64,000 nt of DNA from Candidatus Alistipes faecigallinarum (GTDB lineage: Bacteria; Bacteroidota; Bacteroidia; Bacteroidales; Rikenellaceae): positions 54,897 through 118,896 of the forward strand of contig DXDG01000027.1 in the NCBI GenBank assembly GCA_019115605.1. The letters are read 5' to 3'. The notes beneath the pieces were generated by a model, which saw only the letters and a program-made list of their open reading frames with translations, searched no databases and had not been told where the DNA came from. Within the stretch, counting starts at the first letter, position 1; each line of letters starts with the position of its first letter. Made by a program: the position numbers and the translations under genes. This document shows positions 19,820 to 29,049 of the stretch, one piece after another.

Positions 19820-21019
19820 ATGAGAAAAGTACTCTCTTTTTCCCTCTTCCTGATGCTGGGGCTTGTCGCATCCCAGCTGCTTCCCGGGGCGCTCGGCGCC
19901 GCCTACGGAAGCTTCAAGGCCACGGCCGACATTCTGCTGTACATCTGCCTCGGGTTCATCATGATCAACGTGGGCCGCGAGTTCGAGATCGACAAGAGCC
20001 GCTGGCGCTCCTACACGGCCGACTACTTCATCGCCATGGCCACGGCGGCCCTGCCCTGGCTGCTCATCGTCCTCTATTATATCTTCGTGCTGCTCCCCTC
20101 CGCGCTGTGGACGGATCCGGCGGCCTGGAAGGAGAACCTCCTCTTGAGCCGGTTTGCGGCCCCGACCTCCGCGGGTATCCTCTTCACGATGCTCGCGGCG
20201 CTGAAGCTCAAGGAGAGCTGGATCTACCGCAAGATCCAGGTGCTGGCCATCTTCGATGACCTGGACACCATCCTGCTGATGATCCCCCTGCAGATCCTCA
20301 TGATCGGCCTGCGCTGGCAGATGTTCGCCATCGTCGCCATCGTCGTCGTGCTGCTGGCCGTCGGCTGGCGCTGGCAGGCCACCTGGGACGTACGCCAGGA
20401 CTGGAAACGGATCCTGGGCCTCTCGATCGTCGTTTGCACGCTGACGCAGGCGGTCTACCTCATCACGAAACACTGGTACGGCGCCGAGAACAGCATCCAC
20501 ATCGAGGTGCTTCTCCCGGCCTTCGTCGTGGGCATGCTCATGCGCCACCGCCATATCGACACGCGCGTCGAACAGCGCGTCGCAACGGGCGTCTCGTTCC
20601 TCTTCATGCTGCTCGTCGGCATGAGCATGCCGCTCGTAACGGGCGCCGAGGCCGACACGGCGGCAAGCGCCGCATCCGTTACCGCCTCGCAGCCGATGAT
20701 GCCGTGGGGCATCCTGCTGCTGCACGTGGTGGCCGTCTCGTTCCTCTCGAACCTCGGGAAGCTCGTGCCGCTCTTCTTCTACCGCGACCGGAAGCTGAGC
20801 GAGCGGCTCGCCCTCTCGGTGGGCATGTTCACCCGCGGCGAGGTGGGAGCCGGTGTGATCTTCATCGCCCTGGGCTACAACCTCGGGGGCCCGGCGCTCA
20901 TCATCTCGGTACTCACGCTGGTGCTGAACCTCATCCTTACGGGCGGCTTCGTCGTCTGGGTCAAGCAGCTGGCCCTGAAGAGCTACGCGCCGGAGGATCG
21001 CGAAACGGCAAAAGCATGA
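19820..21019 (+). CDS. Cation/proton antiporter (CPA/NhaP-like)
   Basis: Integral membrane exchanger of about 399 residues with roughly 11-12 hydrophobic segments. The ion-binding-type motif FDDLD (Asp146, Asp147) and the late motif FTRGEVGAGVI match the cation:proton antiporter superfamily. It probably exchanges Na+ or K+ for H+; the ion cannot be told from sequence. The ATG at 19820 was chosen because an upstream in-frame TTG at 19775 overlaps the promoter. Its stop overlaps the next gene by 4 bp (ATGA). Confidence 0.88.
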   Translation: MRKVLSFSLFLMLGLVASQLLPGALGAAYGSFKATADILLYICLGFIMINVGREFEIDKSRWRSYTADYFIAMATAALPWLLIVLYYIFVLLPSALWTDPAAWKENLLLSRFAAPTSAGILFTMLAALKLKESWIYRKIQVLAIFDDLDTILLMIPLQILMIGLRWQMFAIVAIVVVLLAVGWRWQATWDVRQDWKRILGLSIVVCTLTQAVYLITKHWYGAENSIHIEVLLPAFVVGMLMRHRHIDTRVEQRVATGVSFLFMLLVGMSMPLVTGAEADTAASAASVTASQPMMPWGILLLHVVAVSFLSNLGKLVPLFFYRDRKLSERLALSVGMFTRGEVGAGVIFIALGYNLGGPALIISVLTLVLNLILTGGFVVWVKQLALKSYAPEDRETAKA

Positions 21020-21660
21020 AACGGCTGACGATACTCCTCTTTCTGCTGCTTGCCGTCGGCACAACGCTCCGCGGGCAGGAGCGCGAAAAGAACCTCCTGT
21101 CGATCCGCGGCGGACTGACCGTTGCCCACCTGCGGGCGACGCTCGACAACCTTTCGGGCATCACCGCTACCCGCGCGGGTTACCATATAGAGGTGGCCGA
21201 CGAGGTGCTGCTCCACCGACGGCTGCCCCTCTACATCGAGACGGGGATTGGCTTCACGAGCGGCGGCGGAAGCTACGACCGGCTGGCCCTGCGCCCGATG
21301 TATTTCCGCATCCCCCTGCTGCTCAACGCCCGCATCCGCCTCGCCCGCCAATGGAGCCTGCTGGCCTCGGCGGGCGGCTGGTATGCCGTGGGTCTCGGCG
21401 GCAAGATCCGCAGCAGCACGGAGTGGTACGATCTGTTCGGAGAGAAGGGGGCCCTGCGCCGCGCGGACGCCGGCGTAAGGATGAGCCTCGGCATCGAGTG
21501 GCGCAGGCTGCTGCTGCGCGCCGGCTACGACCTGGGGTGCCGCAACATCCTCAAACGGGACTACACCCTGCCGTCGGACCCCGACGGCGACCTGTCGGCC
21601 CTGCGCTTCAACACGCTGCGCAGCCGCAACCTCTTCATCGGCATCGGATACCGGTTCTGA
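21016..21660 (+). CDS. Small outer-membrane beta-barrel protein
   Basis: A 214-residue protein with a cleavable signal peptide (MKRLTILLFLLLAVGTTLRGQ) and alternating hydrophobic/polar strands ending in an aromatic (GIGYRF), as expected for a PorT/OmpA-like 8-stranded barrel. Strand-like stretches include LYIETGIGFTSGG, YFRIPLLLNARIRL and WSLLASAGGWYAVGLGG. It is translationally coupled (4-bp overlap) to the antiporter, suggesting a linked role, but no specific function is recognisable. Confidence 0.8.
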   Translation: MKRLTILLFLLLAVGTTLRGQEREKNLLSIRGGLTVAHLRATLDNLSGITATRAGYHIEVADEVLLHRRLPLYIETGIGFTSGGGSYDRLALRPMYFRIPLLLNARIRLARQWSLLASAGGWYAVGLGGKIRSSTEWYDLFGEKGALRRADAGVRMSLGIEWRRLLLRAGYDLGCRNILKRDYTLPSDPDGDLSALRFNTLRSRNLFIGIGYRF

Positions 21661-21677
21661 AACCTCCGGCTGCAACA

Positions 21678-21712
21678 CAAAAAGGAGCCTCCCCTTGACC
21701 GGGGAGGCTTCT
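21678..21712. terminator. Bidirectional terminator between beta-barrel gene and queA
   Basis: Nine-bp stem AGCCTCCCC/GGGGAGGCT with 6-nt loop, A-rich left flank and T-containing right flank, between convergent genes. Confidence 0.75.
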
Positions 21713-21759
21713 GCTGTTTCTTCGGGCCCTTTTCCGGAACCGGCCGCCGCAGACGGCAG

Positions 21760-22968
21760 CTACCGGATCAGCACCGACGAGTCGCCGTAGCTCAAAAAGC
21801 GGAAGTCGTGCGCGAGGGCGTAGTCGTAGATTTCGCGCCACGCCTCGCCGACATAGGCCGAGACGAGCAGCAGCAGCGTCGATTTGGGCTGGTGGAAATT
21901 CGTAACGATATGCTCCACGATGCGGAACTCGTAGCCCAGCGGGGTGATCATGATCTGCGTCGAGGCTTTCAGGCACTCCCGATCGTGCGTCTGCATGTAG
22001 GCGAGCAGCGTTTCAAGCGCCTCGCATCCCGTAAACTCCTTCGGAATGTCGTACAGCTCCCACTGTCCGATCACCCGCTCCGTCGCGGGATCGCCCGCCG
22101 TGCGGATGCGCCACGCCAGCGCCGTGAGCGACTCGAGCGTTCTGACCGAGGTCGTGCCCACGGCCGTGATGTGTCCCCAGCGCGCAAGCAGGTGCGCCAC
22201 CGTCTCCCGCCGCACCTCGAAGTGCTCGGTGTGCATGGAGTGTTTCGCCGCGTCGTCGTCCTTGACCGGGAGGAACGTACCGGCCCCGACGTGGAGCGTA
22301 ACCTCCTCGAATTCGAAGCCGCGGCCGCGCATCGACTCGATCAGTTCGGGCGTGAAGTGCAGGCCCGCCGTGGGAGCCGCCACCGAACCCTCGAATTTCG
22401 AGTAGACGGTCTGGTAGCGCGTGTTGTCGATCTCCTCGCTCTCGCGGTTCAGATAAGGCGGGATGGGGATGCGCCCGAGGTGTTCGAGCAGCTGCCCGAA
22501 GGTCTTGTCGGCCGACCACTCGAAGCGCACGATGCACTCGCGGCCGTGATCCTCCACGAGCCACGCCCGCAGGTATTCGGCCCGGCCGTCCAGTTCGAAA
22601 CGGATCTCCACATACCCCTCCTTCCACTTCTTGCGGTTGCCCACGATGCACGACCATGCGCAGGAGCCCTTCACGGCGAAAGCCCGCTCGTAGTCGGCCG
22701 GGTCGTGCGGCTCAAGGCAGAAGACCTCGATGCGCGCCCCCGAAGGCTTGTGCATGATGATGCGGGCGCGGATCACCTTCGTGTTGTTGAAGACGAGCAG
22801 TTCGCCCGCAGGCAGCACCTCGCCCAGGTCGGCGAAGTGCCGTTCCGAGATCTCCCCGCCGCGCCAGACGAGCAGTTTCGAGGCACTCCGCTCGGCAAGC
22901 GGGAATTTGGCGATCCGCCCGTCGGGCAGGTCGTAGTCGAAACGGTTGATGTCGATATGTCGCTCCAT
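21760..22968 (-). CDS. queA: tRNA preQ1(34) S-adenosylmethionine ribosyltransferase-isomerase
   Basis: Transfers the ribosyl part of S-adenosylmethionine to preQ1 in tRNA, giving epoxyqueuosine at wobble position 34. Family hallmarks are visible: FDYDLPDGRIAKFPL near the N-terminus, AAPTAGLHFT, LHVGAGTFLPV and NFHQPKSTLLLLVSA near the C-terminus. The 402-residue length is longer than the roughly 350 of E. coli QueA. The start ATG is fixed by the overlapping divergent promoter region immediately upstream. The leader is only about 15 nt. Confidence 0.97.
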   Translation of the reverse strand: MERHIDINRFDYDLPDGRIAKFPLAERSASKLLVWRGGEISERHFADLGEVLPAGELLVFNNTKVIRARIIMHKPSGARIEVFCLEPHDPADYERAFAVKGSCAWSCIVGNRKKWKEGYVEIRFELDGRAEYLRAWLVEDHGRECIVRFEWSADKTFGQLLEHLGRIPIPPYLNRESEEIDNTRYQTVYSKFEGSVAAPTAGLHFTPELIESMRGRGFEFEEVTLHVGAGTFLPVKDDDAAKHSMHTEHFEVRRETVAHLLARWGHITAVGTTSVRTLESLTALAWRIRTAGDPATERVIGQWELYDIPKEFTGCEALETLLAYMQTHDRECLKASTQIMITPLGYEFRIVEHIVTNFHQPKSTLLLLVSAYVGEAWREIYDYALAHDFRFLSYGDSSVLIR

Positions 22969-22987
22969 TTTGCCGGAAATTGTGCGG

Positions 22988-22995
22988 CAAAGTTA
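22988..22995 (-). promoter_or_regulatory. -7 element TAACTTTG for queA
   Basis: Perfect -7 box on the minus strand, 19 bp before the queA ATG. It forms one arm of a near-perfect inverted repeat with the nadB -7 box. Confidence 0.75.
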
Positions 22996-23005
22996 CTATT
23001 TTTTG

Positions 23006-23013
23006 TAACTTTG
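23006..23013 (+). promoter_or_regulatory. -7 element TAACTTTG for nadB-prfC
   Basis: Perfect -7 box, 23 bp before the nadB ATG. It is the other arm of the divergent palindrome. Confidence 0.75.
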
Positions 23014-23036
23014 CGGCGCTTAAAGGTCAGAAAACA

Positions 23037-24593
23037 ATGAAAACCGACTTTCTGGTTATCGGTTCCGGCGCGGCGGGTCTGTCGTTCGCGCTGAAGGCCG
23101 CCGCCCACGGACACGTTACGATCGTTACCAAGGGGCGGATCGAAGAGTGCAACACCAACTATGCCCAGGGAGGCATCTGCTCGGTAACCTACTCCCCCGA
23201 CTCGTTCGAGAAGCACATCCACGACACGCTGGTCTGCGGCGCCGGGAAGTGCGACCGCGAAGCCGTGGAGCTGGTCGTGCGCCGCGCACCCGAACTGATC
23301 CGCGACCTCATCGCCTGGGGCACGCGTTTCGACAAGACCCCCGACGGGCGGTTTGAACTCAACCGCGAGGGCGGCCACACCGAGCACCGTATCCTCCACC
23401 ACGAGGATCTCACGGGCGCCGAGATCGAACGGGCCCTCGTCGAGTCGGTCCGCAAGCACCCGAACATCACGGTGCTCGAACACCACTTCGCCGTGGACCT
23501 GCTCACGCAGCACCACCTGGGCGAATTCGTAACCCGCCATACGCGGGGCCTGACCTGCTTCGGCGCCTATGTGCTCAACGAGCAGACCAACGAGATCGAG
23601 ACGATGCTCGCCCGCTTTACGATCGTCGCCACGGGCGGCTGCGGGAACATCTACTCCTCGACCTCCAACCCGGTGGTCGCCACCGGCGACGGCATCGCCA
23701 TGTGCCACCGCGCAAAGGCCATCACCGAGAACATGGAGTTCATCCAGTTCCACCCCACGACGCTCTACAACCCCGGCGAGAAACCCAACTTCCTCATCAC
23801 GGAGGCCATGCGCGGCTTCGGCGCCATCCTGCGCCTGCAGTCGGGCGAGGAGTTCATGGACAAGTACCACCCGATGAAGTCGCTCGCACCGCGCGACGTC
23901 GTGGCCCGCGCCATCTACCGGGAGATGACCCGCCGCGGCGAGGATTTCGTCTACCTCGACGTAACGCACAAGGACCCCGACGCCATCCGGAGCCACTTCC
24001 CCAACATCTACGAGAAGTGCCTCTCGATCAGCATCGACATCACCAAACAGTGGATTCCCGTAACGCCCGCGGCGCACTACTGCTGCGGCGGCGTGCGGGT
24101 CGATACCAACGGAGAGACCTCCATCAAGCGGCTCTACGCCCTGGGCGAAACCTCCTGCACGGGACTGCACGGCGCGAACCGCCTGGCGTCGAACTCGCTC
24201 ATCGAGGCGGTCGTCTACGCCGACCAGGCCGCCCGCCACACCGCTTCGCTCATCGACAGGGTCGATTTCCAGGAGGGTATTCCCGACTGGGACTTCGAGG
24301 GCACGCAGCATACCGAGGAGATGCTCATGCTCATCCAGTCGAAGCGCGAGGTGCAGCAGATCATGTCCAACTACGTGGGCATCGTACGCTCGAACCTCTC
24401 GCTCAAGCGCGCCATGCGGCGCCTGTCGATCCTCTTCGAGGAGACCGAGGAGCTCTACAACCAGACCAAACCCAACCGCGAGATGTGCGAACTGCGCAAC
24501 ATGATCGCCGTGGCCTACCTGGTCATCAAGCAGGGCCGCGAGATCAAGGAGTCGGTGGGCTGCCACTACAATATGGATTACCCGAAAGCCTGA
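23037..24593 (+). CDS. nadB: L-aspartate oxidase
   Basis: FAD enzyme that oxidises L-aspartate to iminoaspartate, the first committed step of de novo NAD synthesis. The 518-residue protein has the FAD dinucleotide motif VIGSGAAG (residues 7-14), TNYAQGGI, the fumarate reductase-like TPAAHYCCGGVRVD stretch, the substrate-site region GLHGANRLASNSLIE and a helical C-terminal domain. The ATG at 23037 was chosen because it begins exactly at the Rossmann strand and lies just after the promoter. prfC follows after 3 bp. nadA and nadC are not in the window. Confidence 0.97.
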   Translation: MKTDFLVIGSGAAGLSFALKAAAHGHVTIVTKGRIEECNTNYAQGGICSVTYSPDSFEKHIHDTLVCGAGKCDREAVELVVRRAPELIRDLIAWGTRFDKTPDGRFELNREGGHTEHRILHHEDLTGAEIERALVESVRKHPNITVLEHHFAVDLLTQHHLGEFVTRHTRGLTCFGAYVLNEQTNEIETMLARFTIVATGGCGNIYSSTSNPVVATGDGIAMCHRAKAITENMEFIQFHPTTLYNPGEKPNFLITEAMRGFGAILRLQSGEEFMDKYHPMKSLAPRDVVARAIYREMTRRGEDFVYLDVTHKDPDAIRSHFPNIYEKCLSISIDITKQWIPVTPAAHYCCGGVRVDTNGETSIKRLYALGETSCTGLHGANRLASNSLIEAVVYADQAARHTASLIDRVDFQEGIPDWDFEGTQHTEEMLMLIQSKREVQQIMSNYVGIVRSNLSLKRAMRRLSILFEETEELYNQTKPNREMCELRNMIAVAYLVIKQGREIKESVGCHYNMDYPKA

Positions 24594-24596
24594 TAC

Positions 24597-26180
24597 ATGA
24601 CCCTGCAGGAAGAGATCACACGCCGACGGACCTTTGCCGTCATCGCCCACCCCGACGCGGGCAAAACCACCCTTACCGAGAAACTGCTCCTCTTCGGCGG
24701 CGCCATCCACGTTGCCGGAGCCGTCAAGAGCAACAAGATCAAGAAGGGAGCCACCTCCGACTTCATGGAGATCGAACGCCAGCGAGGCATCTCGGTGGCC
24801 ACCTCCGTGATGGGCTTCGAGTACGAGGGCCGCAAGATCAACATTCTCGACACGCCGGGCCACGAAGACTTCGCCGAAGATACCTACCGCACGCTGACGG
24901 CCGTCGATTCGGTCATCATCGTCATCGACGGCGCGAAGGGTGTCGAGGCCCAGACGCGCAAGCTCATGGAGGTCTGCCGCATGCGCTCGACGCCGGTGAT
25001 CGTCTTCATCAACAAGCTGGACCGCCCCTCGAAGGAGCCCTTCGACCTCCTGGACGAGGTCGAGAAGGAGCTGCACATCCGCGTGCGGCCGCTGGCCTTC
25101 CCCATCTCGAACGGCCCGACGTTCAAGGGGGTCTACAACCTCTACGAGAAGCAGCTCTCGCTCTTCACCTCCGACGAAAAGCTCACGGCCGACGCCTCGA
25201 CGGTCGAGATCACGGACCTCGCCTCCGCGGAGCTCGACGAGCGCATCGGCACGCAATACGCCGACCAGCTGCGGCAGGATGTCGAGCTGATCGAGGGGGT
25301 CTACGATCCCTTTGACCGCGACGCCTACCTGCGCGGCGAGCTCGCCCCGGTCTTCTTCGGATCGGCAGTGAACAACTTCGGCGTGCGCGAGCTGCTCGAA
25401 TGCTTCATCCGCATCGCCCCCTCGCCGCGCCCGGCACCCACCGAGACCCGCATCGTGGAGCCTGCGGAGCCGAAGATGACCGGCTTCGTCTTCAAGATCC
25501 ACGCCAACATGGATCCCAACCACCGCGACCGCATCGCCTTCCTGAAGATCTGCTCGGGGACGTTCGAACGCAACAAGAACTACCTCCACGTCCGCAGCGG
25601 CAAGCAGATGAAGTTCTCCTCGCCGACGGCCTTCATGGCCGAGAAGAAGTCGGTGATCGACTTCGCCTATCCGGGCGATATCGTGGGTCTGCACGACACG
25701 GGCAACTTCAAGATCGGCGACACCTTCACCGAGGGCGAGAAGCTCAAGTTCACGGGCATCCCGTCGTTCGCGCCCGAGCAGTTCCGCTATATCGAAAATG
25801 CCGACCCGCTGAAGTTCAAGCAGCTGGCCAAGGGCATCGACCAGCTCATGGACGAAGGCGTCGCACAGCTCTTCACCTCGTCGCTCAACGGCCGCAAGAT
25901 CATCGGCACGGTGGGCGCCCTGCAGTTCGAGGTGATCCAGTACCGCCTCGAGCACGAATACAACGCCTCGTGCCGCTGGGAGCCCATCTCGATCTACAAG
26001 GCCTGCTGGATCGAGAGCGACAACGCCGCACAGCTGGCCGACTTCAAGCGCCGCAAGCACACCAACATGGCCGTGGACAAGCACGGCCGCGACGTCTTCC
26101 TGGCCGACACGAGCTACGCGCTGGCGCTGGCCCAGGAGAATTTCAAGGAGATCCGCTTCCACTTCACCTCGGAGTTCTGA
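24597..26180 (+). CDS. prfC: Peptide chain release factor 3 (RF3)
   Basis: Translational GTPase that recycles RF1/RF2 from the ribosome after termination. The 527-residue protein has G1 [10 protein letters not shown]3 DTPGHEDF and G4 NKLD in order, and the RF3-type extension [26 protein letters not shown]. Length matches E. coli RF3 (529). It starts 3 bp after nadB, so the two are likely one transcript. Confidence 0.97.
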   Translation: MTLQEEITRRRTFAVIAHPDAGKTTLTEKLLLFGGAIHVAGAVKSNKIKKGATSDFMEIERQRGISVATSVMGFEYEGRKINILDTPGHEDFAEDTYRTLTAVDSVIIVIDGAKGVEAQTRKLMEVCRMRSTPVIVFINKLDRPSKEPFDLLDEVEKELHIRVRPLAFPISNGPTFKGVYNLYEKQLSLFTSDEKLTADASTVEITDLASAELDERIGTQYADQLRQDVELIEGVYDPFDRDAYLRGELAPVFFGSAVNNFGVRELLECFIRIAPSPRPAPTETRIVEPAEPKMTGFVFKIHANMDPNHRDRIAFLKICSGTFERNKNYLHVRSGKQMKFSSPTAFMAEKKSVIDFAYPGDIVGLHDTGNFKIGDTFTEGEKLKFTGIPSFAPEQFRYIENADPLKFKQLAKGIDQLMDEGVAQLFTSSLNGRKIIGTVGALQFEVIQYRLEHEYNASCRWEPISIYKACWIESDNAAQLADFKRRKHTNMAVDKHGRDVFLADTSYALALAQENFKEIRFHFTSEF

Positions 26181-26219
26181 TCCGGGCTGCGGAAGGGACG
26201 ATTTCAGAAACCGAACGAC

Positions 26220-27392
26220 ATGAGACCCATGCTTGAGGAGGGGGCCGGATTCCCCAACCGTCTGCTCTATACGCTGGCCGTCATCGCCGGAGTCTCCGTG
26301 GCCAACCTCTACTACAACCAGCCGCTGCTGGAGATGATCCGTGCGGATCTCGGCACCACGGCCCTCGCGGCCAACCACATCGCCCTCTTTTCGCAGTGCG
26401 GCTATGCCCTGGGGCTGCTCTTCCTCATCCCGATGGCCGACCTCTACAGCCGCCGCAGGATCCTGCTCATCGACTTCACGCTGCTGATCTTGGCCCTGCT
26501 GGCCACGGCCGTAGCCCCCGACATCCGCACCGTGCACCTCTGTTCGCTCGTCATCGGCGTTTGCTCCGTGGTGCCGCAGTTCTTCATTCCCCTTGCGGCC
26601 CAGTACTCGCGCCCCGAGGAGAAAAACCGCAACGTGGGAATCATCCTCTCGGGCCTGCTCTCGGGAATCCTCGCCTCACGGGTCGTCAGCGGCGCCGTCG
26701 GCGAGTGGCTCGGATGGCGCGAAATGTACCACATCGCCGCCGCGATGCTCCTCGCAGCCCTTGTCGTGCTGCGCATCCTGCCCGACGCCCGGCCCAACTT
26801 CTCGGGGAGCTACGGCGCGCTGATGCGCTCGCTGCTGACGCTTCTGGGAAGATATCCGCAACTGCGGCTCCACACCCTGCGCGCCGCCTTCGCCTTCGGG
26901 TCGTTCCTCTGCTTCTGGGCAGCGCTCGCCTTCAAGATGGCGCAGGCACCCTTCTACGCCGGCAGCGACATCGTCGGGCTGCTCGGTCTGTGCGGCATCG
27001 CCGGGGCCCTGACGGCCACCGTCGCCGGGAAATACATCGCACGGCTGGGTATCTTCCGCTTCAACTGCCTCGGTGCCCTGATGCAGCTGGCCGCCTGGGG
27101 AATGTTCCTCTTCGGCGCGGACCACTACCTGCCGATCATCGTCGGCATCCTGCTGCTCGACATCGGCATGCAGTGCATCCAACTGAGCAACCAGGCCACG
27201 CTTTTCGAACTCTGCCCCTCGGCCTCGAACCGCATCAACACGATCTTCATGAGCGGCTACTTCCTCGGCGGCGCCTTCGGCACGCTGCTCTCGGGCGCGG
27301 CCTGGGAGGTCGCAGGCTGGCCGGGCGTCGCAGGCGCCGGAGCCCTGCTGACCGCCGCCTCGCTCGTTATCACGCTTTGGACAAGACGATAG
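26220..27392 (+). CDS. Major facilitator superfamily transporter
   Basis: A 390-residue membrane protein with about 12 predicted helices. The N-terminal half contains NLYYNQPLLEMI and, in the loop between helices 2 and 3, the MFS signature-like LIPMADLYSRRRIL. It belongs to the drug/solute-type MFS with the YYNQPLL opening (inference). It starts 39 bp after prfC on the same strand. The substrate is not predictable. Confidence 0.88.
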   Translation: MRPMLEEGAGFPNRLLYTLAVIAGVSVANLYYNQPLLEMIRADLGTTALAANHIALFSQCGYALGLLFLIPMADLYSRRRILLIDFTLLILALLATAVAPDIRTVHLCSLVIGVCSVVPQFFIPLAAQYSRPEEKNRNVGIILSGLLSGILASRVVSGAVGEWLGWREMYHIAAAMLLAALVVLRILPDARPNFSGSYGALMRSLLTLLGRYPQLRLHTLRAAFAFGSFLCFWAALAFKMAQAPFYAGSDIVGLLGLCGIAGALTATVAGKYIARLGIFRFNCLGALMQLAAWGMFLFGADHYLPIIVGILLLDIGMQCIQLSNQATLFELCPSASNRINTIFMSGYFLGGAFGTLLSGAAWEVAGWPGVAGAGALLTAASLVITLWTRR

Positions 27393-27487
27393 CCCGAGGC
27401 TGCCGTCCAGACATACAACCTCCCAAGCGACGAATGCGGAACCGGCTTCAACACCCCGACACAACCACGAACAAACCCGATCATACC

Positions 27488-28477
27488 ATGATGAAGAGAC
27501 TATGTACAGGAGCCGTCATGATGGCGGCCATCTTCCTCTCGTCGTGCAAATACGACGACAGCAACCTGTGGAGCAGCGTGCAGGGGCTGGAAGAACGCAT
27601 CGCCCGGCTGGAAGAGCTCTGCAAGCAGATGAACACCAACATCACCTCCCTGCAAACCCTTGTTGAGGCGCTCCAGGAGCAGGATTACATCACCGCCGTC
27701 ATACCGGTCGACAAGGACGGCGCAACGATCGGCTACACGATCACCTTCACCCAGAGCAATCCGATTACCATCTACCACGGCGAGGACGGAAAGCCCGGTG
27801 CGGACGGGAAACCCGGCGAGGATGGCTCCACGCCGGTCATCGGCGTCAGACAGGATACCGACGGCGTCTACTACTGGACCCTTGACGGCGACTGGCTGAC
27901 GGATGCCTCCGGCGAACGGATCCGGGCCGAAGGCAGCAAAGGAGAGACGGGCGGAGAGGGGAAACCCGGGAAGGACGGCACCACCCCGCAGCTGAAGATC
28001 GAGAACGACTATTGGTACATCTCCTACGACAACGGGGACTCCTGGACACAGCTCGGCAAGGCAACGGGCGAAAAGGGAGATCCGGGAGAACCGGGAGAAT
28101 CCAGCGGCATCTTCCGGAAGGTGGAGGAGACCGATCACGCAGTCATCTTTACCTTGAACGACGGCAGTACGATTACGATCCCGAAGGCCGCAGCCTCCGA
28201 AGAGCTGGAGATCACCTTCGGCAATGCCGGACCTTTCCGGGCCCAGGAGGGCGAGACCTACGAAATCGCATATACGATTCTCGGAGCGGACGAGGCGACG
28301 CAGATCGAAGTCGTGGCGCAGAACTATTACCGAGCCTCCGTCGTACCGGCCGACTACCGGTCCGGCAAGATCATCGTCCGCACACCGACGGCCGATCTCG
28401 AAACCAGCCGCGTCCTGGTCTTCGTCACCCGAGGCACGGAAACCATCATGCGCATCATCCGCTTCGAGGCGGCATAA
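27488..28477 (+). CDS. DUF4988-type lipoprotein with collagen-like Gly-X-Y repeats
   Basis: A 329-residue predicted surface lipoprotein (lipobox LSSC, Cys20). A short coiled coil (about 27-65, LEERIARLEELCKQM) and a DUF4988/PL29 N-terminal-like region are followed by three short collagen-like Gly-X-Y blocks at about residues 98-113, 149-164 and 194-204. Repeated small beta units (VYYWTLDGDWL, YWYISYDNGDSWTQLG) lie between them. The C-terminus is Ig-like. This N-terminal module is common at the start of Bacteroidota glycan-binding or lyase proteins, but no catalytic domain follows here. The exact role is unknown. Confidence 0.8.
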   Translation: MMKRLCTGAVMMAAIFLSSCKYDDSNLWSSVQGLEERIARLEELCKQMNTNITSLQTLVEALQEQDYITAVIPVDKDGATIGYTITFTQSNPITIYHGEDGKPGADGKPGEDGSTPVIGVRQDTDGVYYWTLDGDWLTDASGERIRAEGSKGETGGEGKPGKDGTTPQLKIENDYWYISYDNGDSWTQLGKATGEKGDPGEPGESSGIFRKVEETDHAVIFTLNDGSTITIPKAAASEELEITFGNAGPFRAQEGETYEIAYTILGADEATQIEVVAQNYYRASVVPADYRSGKIIVRTPTADLETSRVLVFVTRGTETIMRIIRFEAA

Positions 28478-28681
28478 CGGACACGACCGACTTCAGGACC
28501 ACGGAACGAAGAGCGCGGCAAACCCCCACTGCCCCGTTCCGCATGCGGGCAGAGCGTACAAGCGGGCTTTCCCCTCGTTCGGGCAATGATCGCCAGCAAC
28601 AGGGGCGGAAGCACCTCTTGTCGCCGCTTTTCGTGTTCCATTTATGTTCCACGGCTGCGGCGAAGGGCTGATGCAAAAACG

Positions 28682-28720
28682 AAAAAGGCTCGACAATCAG
28701 TTGATTGTCAAGCCTTTTCT
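28682..28720. terminator. Bidirectional terminator between the DUF4988 gene and tRNA-Pro
   Basis: Stem of about 12 bp (GGCTTGACAATC/GATTGTCGAGCC on the minus strand, with a wobble), flanked by A-run and T-run. The stretch 28478-28681 before it shows no gene. Confidence 0.8.
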
Positions 28721-28724
28721 TCAG

Positions 28725-28799
28725 TCGGGGTGACTGGATTCGAACCAGCGACCACACGCCCCCCAGACGTGTACTCTAACCGGACTGAGCTACGCCCCG
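28725..28799 (-). tRNA. tRNA-Pro (anticodon GGG)
   Basis: Cloverleaf on the minus strand with D-arm TAGCTCAGTCCGGTTAGAG, anticodon stem CACGT/GCGTG with loop CTGGGGG, and T-arm CTGGTTCGAATCCAG. Acceptor stem pairs except C6-A67. Discriminator A73; CCA not encoded. Confidence 0.97.
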
Positions 28800-28888
28800 A
28801 TTCCGCCCGCAGAAGCCTGTTAGCTTCCGTTTGGGACTGCAAATATAGTACATTTTTCAAAAAAAACATATTTTCTCCCGTTTTTTTC

Positions 28889-28896
28889 TACTTTTG
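28889..28896 (+). promoter_or_regulatory. -7 element TACTTTTG, likely for the FecCD-ATPase operon
   Basis: Matches TAnnTTTG and lies about 150 bp before the permease ATG. No convincing -33 box. Confidence 0.5.
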
Positions 28897-29049
28897 TGAG
28901 GATATTTCGTCGCCCGACAGCTGCATACGAAGCGGAGGCAGAACTCGGACATACAGGTAACACGCCGTATGTCAGCAAGATGTGAGAAAGTTACGCCCTT
29001 CCGCGGCACAGGGGCCGAGCGAAGATCCGACACACACATATATTGACAG
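28897..29049 (+). other. Long leader before the FecCD permease; no gene recognised
   Basis: About 150 nt between the probable promoter and the ATG. I looked for a cobalamin riboswitch B12 box and other metal-riboswitch signatures and see none. A 25-codon ATG frame (28969-29046) runs through it but has no recognisable sequence features. Confidence 0.4.

Noticed and set aside
22773..26537. A 1254-codon open frame on the minus strand.
   Set aside because: It is antisense to nadB and prfC, which carry full family motifs.
28897..29049. Possible cobalamin riboswitch before the FecCD permease.
   Set aside because: The B12 box and the other conserved core segments are not present.
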